Positions 1 through 5,124 of a stretch of 5,124 bases of DNA are shown here, piece by piece. Numbering within the stretch: the stretch's first letter is position 1; each line of letters begins with the position of its first letter. The stretch is from Enterovirga sp. GTDB taxonomy: Bacteria > Pseudomonadota > Alphaproteobacteria > Rhizobiales > Beijerinckiaceae. Position numbers and translations under genes: made by a program. The stretch is from positions 1 through 5,124 of the forward strand of contig JAQGJZ010000438.1 in NCBI GenBank assembly GCA_028290385.1, given 5' to 3'. Under the pieces are notes generated by a model. It was given only the letters and a program-made list of their open reading frames with translations. It did not search any database and was not told the origin of the DNA.

Positions 1-599
1 CCAGCCTGGCTCGTCTCCCTTATCCGCTCTGAGATCTCCTCGATCAGGACCGGATTCACGCCCGCGAAGGGCTCGTCCAGCAGGATGTAGCGAGGCTGCA
101 TCATCAGCGTGCGGCCGAGTTCCAGCAGCTTGCGTTGGCCGCCTGACAGGCTGCCCGCCTTCTTGCCGGCGACCGGCCCGAGCTTCAGGAAATCGATGAT
201 GCCGTCGGCCCGCTCAAAGATCCGCCGCTCTTCCTCCCGGACCTTCCCGATGCGGAAGAAGGTGTCGAAAAGCCGCTCGCCGGACTGGTTCTGCGCGGCC
301 GCCGCAAGGTTTTCCCGCACGGTGAGGTGGCTGAAAGGGCGCGGCACCTGGAACGTGCGGGCCAAGCCGAGGCGGGCGCGCTTCTCCGGCGCCAGCCCGT
401 CCAGCCGGTGCGAGCCGAACCTGATCTCGCCCTCATCCGCCGCCTGAAAGCCGCTGATCAAGGAGAACAGGGTGCTCTTGCCCGCGCCGTTCGGCCCGAT
501 GAGGCCGGTCAGCCCGGAAAGCGGCACCGACAGGGAGACGCCGCTCACCACCTGGAAACCGCCGAGCGACTTGGAGACTCCGTCGAGTTGCAGCGTCAT
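1..599 (-). CDS. livG: Branched-chain amino acid-type ABC transporter ATPase LivG (3' end cut by window edge)
   Basis: This is the ATP-hydrolysing subunit that drives a LivHM permease from the cytoplasmic side. It starts at ATG 599-597 and stays open to the window edge, giving 199 codons; the family is usually about 250 residues, so roughly the last 50 are outside. Translating the minus strand shows the nucleotide-binding motifs in order: Walker A GPNGAGKST (35-43), Q-loop RTFQ (Q84) followed by VPRPFSHLTVRENL, ABC signature LSGGQRKLLE (151-160), and Walker B ILLDEP with catalytic Glu (172-177) followed by the D-loop region FAGVNP. The H-loop histidine lies beyond the window. The RTFQ...F..LTVREN stretch is typical of LivG rather than LivF. 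The start overlaps the livM stop by four bases (ATGA), which suggests translational coupling. No strong Shine-Dalgarno is visible. The family call is firm; the transported substrate is not known. Confidence 0.95.
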   Translation of the reverse strand, partial: MTLQLDGVSKSLGGFQVVSGVSLSVPLSGLTGLIGPNGAGKSTLFSLISGFQAADEGEIRFGSHRLDGLAPEKRARLGLARTFQVPRPFSHLTVRENLAAAAQNQSGERLFDTFFRIGKVREEERRIFERADGIIDFLKLGPVAGKKAGSLSGGQRKLLELGRTLMMQPRYILLDEPFAGVNPVLIEEISERIRETSQA

Positions 600-1480
600 G
601 CCCGGTTCCGCGCGGCCACGAGTCCCTGCGGCCGGTAGAGCATGAACAGCACGAGGGCGAGCCCGACGACGGCGAGCCTGACGCTCGCCATCTGCACCTC
701 CGACACGAACGGGGCGACGTCGCGGAGAAACCGCGAGCCCTCCAGGAAGAGCAGCAGCAGGCCGGAGCCGAGCAGCGGGCCCAGGATGGTGCCCGATCCG
801 CCCATGATCATGGCAATCCACACATAGAAGGTAATGATCGGGAGGAACTGCTCGGGCGAGATGAACGTGACGTAGTGGGCGTACAGCCCGCCGGCGAGGC
901 CGGCGAGGCCGCTGCCGAGCATCAGGACCTTCACCTTGACCTGCGCGGGATCCTTGCCGAGCGAGCGCACGGCGTCCTCCTCATCGCGCACGGCCTGAAT
1001 GAGGCGGCCGAACGGGCTGTGCGCCAGCCGCCAGGTGAGGAGCGCTGCCACCGCCACCATGCCCAGGACAAGGAGCAGATACGCGACCTCGGCCGTGCCG
1101 CTGCCCAGGCCGGAGAACGGGCGCGGGATGCCGGCGAGGCCGCGCGTGCCCTGTGTCGCCCAGTCCTCGCTGACAATGACGAGCCGCACGATCTCCGAAA
1201 AGCTCAGGGTAACGATCGCCAGATAGTCTGCCCTGAGCCGCAGGCAGAGCAGGCCGAGCGGATACGCGAGACAGAAGGCAACGACTGTCCCGACCGCGAG
1301 GCCAAGGGCCGCCGGGTAGCCGGCCAGCGCAAAAAGGGCAGACACATAGGCGCCGATCGCGAAGAACGCGACGTGACCGAAATTCAGCAGGCCCGTGAAG
1401 CCGTATTGCAGGTTCAGGCCGAGCGTCAGGAGGGCATAGATGCCCGCGACCGTGCCGATCGCGACAGGATAGGCCAACAT
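596..1480 (-). CDS. livM: Branched-chain amino acid-type ABC transporter permease LivM
   Basis: This is an inner-membrane permease of 294 residues that pairs with LivH to form the transport channel (family BPD_transp_2). The whole protein is hydrophobic, with about eight or more membrane segments. It carries the LivM N-terminal hallmark GLNLQYGFTGLLNFGHVAFF (21-40, including N33 and H36) followed by AIGAY. It also has the ADYLAIVTLSFSEIVR block (84-99), a cytoplasmic coupling loop near 158-185 (GRLIQAVRDEEDAVRSLG, the EAA-like contact with the ATPase), a GSGTILGPLLGSG stretch near the C terminus, and the closing RPQGL motif. The length is normal for short-form LivM. ATG 1480-1478 lies one base after the livH stop. 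No clear Shine-Dalgarno precedes it, so it is probably translated by coupling from livH. The stop overlaps the livG start. Nothing looks truncated. Family assignment is certain; specificity is set mainly by the binding protein and cannot be inferred here. Confidence 0.96.
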   Translation of the reverse strand: MLAYPVAIGTVAGIYALLTLGLNLQYGFTGLLNFGHVAFFAIGAYVSALFALAGYPAALGLAVGTVVAFCLAYPLGLLCLRLRADYLAIVTLSFSEIVRLVIVSEDWATQGTRGLAGIPRPFSGLGSGTAEVAYLLLVLGMVAVAALLTWRLAHSPFGRLIQAVRDEEDAVRSLGKDPAQVKVKVLMLGSGLAGLAGGLYAHYVTFISPEQFLPIITFYVWIAMIMGGSGTILGPLLGSGLLLLFLEGSRFLRDVAPFVSEVQMASVRLAVVGLALVLFMLYRPQGLVAARNRA

Positions 1481-1481
1481 C

Positions 1482-2363
1482 TCAGCGGACCAGTTCGGGC
1501 CGGCCGAACAGCCCTTCCGGCCGGACGAGGAGGACGACGATCAGGGCCACGAAGCCGAGCGCGATCTTGTAGGTAAAGCCGACCCAGGGCGACGCGAGCT
1601 CCTGCACGATGCCGAGCCCGATGCCGGCGACGACCGCCCCGACCGGGCTGCCGAGGCCGCCCAGCACCGCGGCTGCAAAGGCGGGCAGGAGAAGGTCCCA
1701 GCCGAGATCGGGCGTCACCACCGTCTTGATGCCGACCATGATCCCGCCCGCTGCGCTCAGCGCGCCAACGACGGCCCAGAGGGCGATCATCACACGTCCG
1801 GAGCGGATGCCGCTCGCCTGGGCGAGCTGCATGTCGGCCGCAACAGCCCGCATCCGCCGCCCGAGCGGCGTGGCGAAAAGGAGCAGGAAAGTCGCCGCGA
1901 GAACGAGGAGCGCGAGCCCTCCGAGCCAGAGGTCTATCGGCAGAATCCGCACGCCGGAGAAGTTCATGGCCCTGGACACTGGGACGCGCAGGGTCTGCTG
2001 GTCGAAGCCGAGGATGAACGTGAGCATGCTCCGCATCAGGAACGCGATGCCGAGCGAGGCGATCAGGGAGGCGACGAGGGGCTTGCTGGCGAGCCGCCGG
2101 AAGACGAGCAGGTACGTCAGGACACTGACGAGCGTGGTGGCCAGAACCGCCGCGATCCCGCCGCCCACGATGGAACCGGCCGCCAGCGCTTGGCCGCCGA
2201 CGCCCACATAGGCTCCGAACGTCATCATGTCGCCGATGGCGGCGTTCGGAAACCGGGCGATCGCGAAGCAGAGCGAGATCGCGAGCGCCGCGAGCGCAAT
2301 GACGAGGCCCTGAACCGCGCCGCTGATGGCGAGGTTCAGGTACGGTGCGAGTGCGAGCAACAC
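1482..2363 (-). CDS. livH: Branched-chain amino acid-type ABC transporter permease LivH
   Basis: This is the partner permease to LivM: 293 residues, strongly hydrophobic, about eight membrane segments. LivH features are the N-terminal GAVQGLVIALAALAIS helix, the coupling loop GRRMRAVAADMQLAQASGI (168-186) that contacts the ATPase, the AAAVLGGLGSPVGAVVAG block around 230-250, and the terminal LVRPEGLFG. The usual NFAHG motif at the end of the first helix reads NAAIGD here (40-45), so the conserved histidine is isoleucine; the following MTFGAY is normal. The start is non-ATG: GTG 2363-2361, directly followed by TTG as codon 2. A GGAG at 2370-2367 lies three bases from GTG and six from TTG, so TTG 2360-2358 is a real alternative that would shorten the protein by one residue. 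The gene follows livK after 29 bases and is separated from livM by one base. Confidence 0.94.
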   Translation of the reverse strand: MLLALAPYLNLAISGAVQGLVIALAALAISLCFAIARFPNAAIGDMMTFGAYVGVGGQALAAGSIVGGGIAAVLATTLVSVLTYLLVFRRLASKPLVASLIASLGIAFLMRSMLTFILGFDQQTLRVPVSRAMNFSGVRILPIDLWLGGLALLVLAATFLLLFATPLGRRMRAVAADMQLAQASGIRSGRVMIALWAVVGALSAAGGIMVGIKTVVTPDLGWDLLLPAFAAAVLGGLGSPVGAVVAGIGLGIVQELASPWVGFTYKIALGFVALIVVLLVRPEGLFGRPELVR

Positions 2364-2366
2364 GAA

Positions 2367-2370
2367 CTCC
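2367..2370 (-). promoter_or_regulatory. Ribosome binding site of livH
   Basis: GGAG in the 29-base livK-livH gap. It is three bases from GTG 2363 and six from the next codon, TTG 2360. The spacing slightly favours TTG, while convention favours the longer GTG start; the product differs by one residue only. Confidence 0.45.
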
Positions 2371-2392
2371 AGTCGACGGAACGCCGGAACGC

Positions 2393-3607
2393 CTAGTTCA
2401 GGACGTAGCTGCGGACGTATTTGCCCTTCGTGATCGCGCTCACGGCGAAGATCGCAACCGCGTTTCCGTCCTCGTCGAAGTCCAGCGGACCGGAGGCACC
2501 CTCGTAGTTGATCTTCTGCCCGGCCTGCAGGAGCTTCTTGCCCTCCGCGAAGCTCGTCACCTTTTGGCCGTCCGGGCTCGAGACCGTTCGGATCTCCTTC
2601 GCGATGGCCAGGTTGTCGCTTCCCGGTCCCGCCTTTTCCATCGCCAGCGCGAGCGAGATCACCATGTCGTAGGCCTGGGCCGCGAAGACGTTGTCCTCGC
2701 CCGAGCTGCCGAGCGCCTTCTGATACGCTTCGCTGTAGCGCTTGAAGGCGGCGCTGTTCGCATCCGGCACCGATTCATAGACCAGGACGCCTTCCGAGAC
2801 TTCGGGGCCGAGCGCCTGGAGAAGCTGCGGCCCGGCGGCCCAGCCGGGAATGATGAACTTGGCGTTCACGCCGAGCTCATAGGCTTCGCGCAGGATAATG
2901 GTCGTGTCCGGCAGGTAGCCGGACAGGGCGATCACGTCCGGGTTGGCGGCCACCACCTTCTCCAATTCGGAGCGGTAGCTCGTGCGCTTCGGCTCATAGA
3001 CCACGGAGGCGACGATCTTGCCGCCCTCCGCCTCGTAGGCGCTCTTGAAGGCGTTCACGTTGCCGACGGCGGCGTCGTTGTTGAAGGCCATGATGGCGGG
3101 CCGTTTGAAGCCCTCATTCTTGACCGCTGCGTTCATGGCGCGGCCATTGTACTTGCTGCCGGACTGGAAACCCCAGCCGAGGTTGCGGACGTTCTGGCTG
3201 AAGAGCGTCGGTGCCGACGAGGTGTGCATCAGAATCGTGTTGCTGCCCTGCGTGAGGGGCTGGATGGCCAGCGACACGCTCGACGACCACGTCCCGAGGA
3301 TCGCGCTCGCCTTGTTCACCTCGATGAGCTTCTTGGCCGCGAGCACGGCGGGCTCGGGAGAGGTCTGGGTGTCCTCCGCGAGCGCCTCGAAGCGCCGCCC
3401 GCCGGCCCCGCCAGCCGCGTTCACCTCTGCGACGGCCGCATAGATCGATTTCTGCATGCCGGACCCGTAGGTGCTTCCGGCGCCCGTCACCGGGTTCAGC
3501 GCGCCCACGCGGTAGACGTCCTGCGCCCATGCCGGCGCGGCCGCTGCAATCATCGCGGCGCCGACGAGCGCCGCCCACTCACGCCTGGAAACCCGTAGCA
3601 AAGCCAT
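2393..3607 (-). CDS. livK: Periplasmic substrate-binding protein, LivK/HAAT type (Peripla_BP_6)
   Basis: This periplasmic receptor captures the solute and delivers it to LivHM. It has 404 residues, somewhat longer than E. coli LivK/LivJ but usual for the Peripla_BP_6 type. Residues 1-28 form a signal peptide: RVSRREW n-region, a hydrophobic AALVGAAMIAAAA core, and an AWA cleavage site before Q29. The mature protein opens with VYRVGALNPVTGAGSTYG, the first strand and loop of lobe 1. SSS (108-110) and TSSA (129-132) sit where Leu/Ile/Val-binding proteins hold the alpha-amino and carboxyl groups of their ligand, so an amino-acid-like ligand is likely (inference). Lobe 2 begins near RPAIMAFNND. 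The protein has no cysteine, so it is not a lipoprotein and lacks the disulfide of LivJ/LivK. The start is supported by AGAGGG at 3620-3615, seven bases before ATG. It lies 16 bases after the amidohydrolase stop. Ligand unknown. Confidence 0.93.
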   Translation of the reverse strand: MALLRVSRREWAALVGAAMIAAAAPAWAQDVYRVGALNPVTGAGSTYGSGMQKSIYAAVAEVNAAGGAGGRRFEALAEDTQTSPEPAVLAAKKLIEVNKASAILGTWSSSVSLAIQPLTQGSNTILMHTSSAPTLFSQNVRNLGWGFQSGSKYNGRAMNAAVKNEGFKRPAIMAFNNDAAVGNVNAFKSAYEAEGGKIVASVVYEPKRTSYRSELEKVVAANPDVIALSGYLPDTTIILREAYELGVNAKFIIPGWAAGPQLLQALGPEVSEGVLVYESVPDANSAAFKRYSEAYQKALGSSGEDNVFAAQAYDMVISLALAMEKAGPGSDNLAIAKEIRTVSSPDGQKVTSFAEGKKLLQAGQKINYEGASGPLDFDEDGNAVAIFAVSAITKGKYVRSYVLN

Positions 3608-3614
3608 CCCATGT

Positions 3615-3620
3615 CCCTCT
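3615..3620 (-). promoter_or_regulatory. Ribosome binding site of livK
   Basis: AGAGGG on the minus strand lies seven bases before the livK ATG (3607-3605) and fixes that start. An ATG at 3613-3611 is out of frame and too close to this site. It is the best-formed ribosome binding site in the operon, consistent with the binding protein being made in excess over the permeases. Confidence 0.65.
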
Positions 3621-3623
3621 TTG

Positions 3624-4886
3624 TTAGTGCCGTGGCCGTGCCGGGCGCGAGCCGAGTTCGTTTTTCACGAATGCGCCGCCCTTCATGATTGCCGCGAGGT
3701 GCTCGCCTTGCCCGGTCAACAGCCCGAGATCCGCAAGCGGGTCTCCGTCCACGACGAGGAGATCGGCATAAGCCCCAGGCGCGATCGTGCCGATGCGCCC
3801 CTCCATTCCGACGACCTCTGCTCCGACAAGCGTGGCGCTGCGGATGACCTCGGCGGCGCTCAGGACGCCGCCGCGGATGCGGAACTCGTCCGACTGGCAG
3901 CGATGGAGTTCGCCGAGCAGGTCGGTTCCGTAGGCCATCTTCACCCCTTCCGCCTTGGCGATCAGGAGCGACTCGGTTCCAACATCGAGAACCTTGTTCA
4001 GCTTCGACAGGCCAACCTCGGAGAAGCCCAGCGCACGCCCCTCGCGCGCGATCGCCTCGTAGGTAACGAGTGTGGGAACGAGGTAGGCGCCACGCTCGGC
4101 CATCAGGGCGGCGGTGCGCTGGTCGATGAGGTTGCCATGCTCGATGGTGCGGATTCCGGCCAGCACACAGCGCTCGATCGCGTCCGCCGTGTAGGTGTGG
4201 GCCATCACATAGGTCTTGGCCCGCCGCGCCTCGTCGACGAAGGCCTCGAGCTCCGCCACTGAATACTGGAGGAAATCGATCGGATCGGCGACGGAGGCGA
4301 CGCCGCCCGATGCCATGATCTTCACGTGGTCGGCGCCGAGGCGGATCTCGTCGCGAGCGGCGCGCTGCACCTCCGCCACCCCGTCCGCAATGCGCCCGAT
4401 GCCGTTCATCGTGTGATCGAGGTAGCCGGGGTCCGGCTGGTCGATCTGGGCCCGGAAATCGCCGTGACCGCCGGTCTGGCTGATCGCGCGGCCGCAGACA
4501 AACAGGCGCGGCCCGACGAAGAGGCCCTGCTCGACCGCGAGCTTCAGGCCGCGATCGGCTCCGCCGGCGTCCCGCACCGTCGTAAAGCCGCGCATCAGCA
4601 TCTCCCGCATGACCCGGGACGAGCCGGCGACCACGAGCGAGACGGTTAGCTGCCGGGCCGGGGCGAGCCCGAGGTCAAGGCGGACGGCGGTCACGTGGAC
4701 GTGGCAGTCGATCAGGCCGGGCATGAGGACCCGTCCGCCAAGATCGATTTCACGGGTCCCGGGCGGGGCCGAGATGTTCTCCCCGACTTCCGCAATCAAC
4801 TCACCGTTCAGGAGCACCTGCTGCCCGCGACGCAGGGCGCCGGCCTCGACGTCCAGGAGGCCGAGGTTCGTGAGCAGTAACGTCAT
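3624..4886 (-). CDS. Metal-dependent amidohydrolase, Xaa-Pro dipeptidase/imidazolonepropionase-like
   Basis: This 420-residue hydrolase of the amidohydrolase superfamily probably cleaves an amide or peptide bond in the cytoplasm. Residues 1-55 and the C-terminal part (IGTIAPGAYADLLVVDGDPL, 365-384) form the small beta-sandwich. The barrel between them has the metal site: HxH in GLIDCHVHV (H62, H64), K189 in VKIMASGGV (the probably carboxylated lysine), H230 in AHTYT, H250 in IEHGN, and D322 in YGTD. SQTGGHGDFR (136-145) is also typical of the group. Characterised relatives hydrolyse L-Xaa-L-Pro or other dipeptides and N-acyl amino acids; this member's substrate is unknown. ATG 4886-4884 is preferred because the protein then begins directly with the first strand (MTLLLTNLGLLDVEAG). 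The longer in-frame GTG at 4952 adds 22 Arg/Gly/His-rich residues and has no ribosome binding site. No signal peptide is present. First gene of the operon, 16 bases before livK. Confidence 0.92.
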   Translation of the reverse strand: MTLLLTNLGLLDVEAGALRRGQQVLLNGELIAEVGENISAPPGTREIDLGGRVLMPGLIDCHVHVTAVRLDLGLAPARQLTVSLVVAGSSRVMREMLMRGFTTVRDAGGADRGLKLAVEQGLFVGPRLFVCGRAISQTGGHGDFRAQIDQPDPGYLDHTMNGIGRIADGVAEVQRAARDEIRLGADHVKIMASGGVASVADPIDFLQYSVAELEAFVDEARRAKTYVMAHTYTADAIERCVLAGIRTIEHGNLIDQRTAALMAERGAYLVPTLVTYEAIAREGRALGFSEVGLSKLNKVLDVGTESLLIAKAEGVKMAYGTDLLGELHRCQSDEFRIRGGVLSAAEVIRSATLVGAEVVGMEGRIGTIAPGAYADLLVVDGDPLADLGLLTGQGEHLAAIMKGGAFVKNELGSRPARPRH

Positions 4887-4914
4887 CTGTGCCCCGCGGC
4901 TTCCGGATTGGCCG

Positions 4915-4933
4915 TGTGCCCCTCTTTGGCACA
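4915..4933 (-). repeat. Small hairpin about 30 bases before the amidohydrolase start
   Basis: TGTGCC (4933-4928 in minus-strand sense) pairs with GGCACA (4920-4915) around the loop AAAGAGG, giving a six-base stem. The loop carries a purine-rich Shine-Dalgarno-like sequence, but the bases following it hold no start codon at a suitable distance. It sits in the presumed 5' untranslated region. A role in translation control is possible but not shown. Confidence 0.3.
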
Positions 4934-5039
4934 GGCGATGGTGCCTCGCCACGCAAAATCGAGGACCTTGGCTGGCCGGGCTTTCGGGATTGCCGGGACG
5001 GGCGCTAGGCTCAGCGACCCGACTTCACTTCAGTTGTTA

Positions 5040-5058
5040 GCCCGGCGGAGGCCCGGGC
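5040..5058. repeat. GC-rich inverted repeat in the leader
   Basis: GCCCGG (5040-5045) and CCGGGC (5053-5058) form a six-base GC-only stem with a seven-base loop. Neither strand has a T-run after it, so it does not look like a standard intrinsic terminator. If transcription starts upstream at about 5075, it would be a hairpin near the 5' end of the mRNA. Confidence 0.35.
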
Positions 5059-5082
5059 AAATTCTCCTCTATCCACAACACT

Positions 5083-5096
5083 ATTCTAGGCGCCTA
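5083..5096 (-). promoter_or_regulatory. Candidate -10 box overlapping a 10-base palindrome
   Basis: On the minus strand TAGAAT (5088-5083) matches five of six bases of the sigma-70 -10 consensus. No good -35 lies 16-18 bases upstream. The perfect palindrome TAGGCGCCTA (5087-5096) overlaps the hexamer by two bases, a placement that would suit a repressor operator. Both are short and could arise by chance; the promoter and operator readings are inference. Confidence 0.22.
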
Positions 5097-5124
5097 AGAG
5101 CAGATCACGGCTGCTCGCGCGATT

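Larger units (their letters stand above)
4887..5124 (-). other. Non-coding leader upstream of the operon
   Basis: These 238 bases precede the amidohydrolase start. No convincing gene is present. On the minus strand all three frames entering from the window edge hit a stop within the first 40 bases, so at most the last few codons of an upstream gene could lie there. The plus-strand open frame across it is a continuation of the amidohydrolase antisense shadow. The stretch near 5060-5100 is visibly more AT-rich than the genes, as expected for a promoter region. It contains a 10-base palindrome, a -10-like hexamer and two small inverted repeats, listed separately. Confidence 0.6.

Noticed and set aside
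875..1576. Plus-strand open frame of 233 codons opposite livM and the livH end
   Set aside because: Antisense shadow: charged, repetitive composition, no family resemblance, and it runs across two well-supported genes.
1609..2211. Plus-strand open frame of 200 codons opposite livH
   Set aside because: Pro/Arg/Ser/Thr-rich translation typical of the reverse of a membrane protein gene; no motifs.
2345..3598. Long plus-strand open frame (417 codons) opposite livK
   Set aside because: It is the antisense of livK in GC-rich DNA. The translation is Arg/Gly/His/Asp-rich low-complexity sequence with no recognisable domain, while the minus strand encodes a full binding protein with signal peptide and ribosome binding site.
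3621..4262. Plus-strand open frame of 213 codons opposite the amidohydrolase
   Set aside because: Shadow of a gene with complete metal-binding motifs on the other strand; no domain seen and no ribosome binding site evident.
4887..4952. 22-residue N-terminal extension of the amidohydrolase from GTG 4952
   Set aside because: The extension is Arg/Gly/His-rich, is neither a signal peptide nor part of the fold, and has no Shine-Dalgarno; ATG 4886 places the first beta-strand right at the N terminus.
5040..5058. GC-rich inverted repeat read as a terminator of an upstream gene
   Set aside because: The stem is only six bases and no T-run follows on either strand.
5086..5124. Tail of an upstream minus-strand gene
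   Set aside because: One frame gives 12 codons before a TAG at 5088-5086, but so short a stretch cannot be told from chance.

Overview
The window is a GC-rich stretch (about two thirds G+C by eye) carrying one tightly packed gene cluster, all on the minus strand. Gene content, compact spacing and codon bias suggest a proteobacterium, most likely an alphaproteobacterium of the Rhizobiales type. These organisms carry many branched-chain-type ABC transporter operons. The taxonomic call is inference from style, because no taxonomic marker gene is present.

Layout in transcription order (right to left): (1) about 240 bases of non-coding leader (5124-4887) with a palindrome, two small inverted repeats and a weak promoter candidate; (2) a metal-dependent amidohydrolase of the Xaa-Pro dipeptidase/imidazolonepropionase-like group (4886-3624); (3) a periplasmic substrate-binding protein of the LivK type with a signal peptide (3607-2393); (4) and (5) the two membrane permeases LivH (2363-1482) and LivM (1480-596); (6) the first ATPase, LivG (599-1), cut by the window edge after 199 codons. 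The second ATPase, LivF, would be expected just beyond position 1 but cannot be seen.

Gaps between genes are 16, 29 and 1 bases, and livM and livG overlap by 4 bases (ATGA). Five genes in one direction with such spacing point to a single operon read from the leader. The likely logic is uptake followed by hydrolysis. The binding protein captures an amino-acid-like or amino-acid-derived solute in the periplasm, LivHM with LivG(F) imports it using ATP, and the amidohydrolase, which has no signal peptide, cleaves it in the cytoplasm. The enzyme family includes hydrolases of dipeptides and N-acylated amino acids, so a peptide-like or acylated amino acid is a reasonable guess. The actual substrate cannot be read from the sequence.

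The gene families are all well known. I see no mobile element, RNA gene, CRISPR array or defence system. The points most worth a second look are the enzyme-transporter pairing and hence the unknown substrate, the altered LivH motif, the twin-arginine-like signal peptide, and the structured leader.
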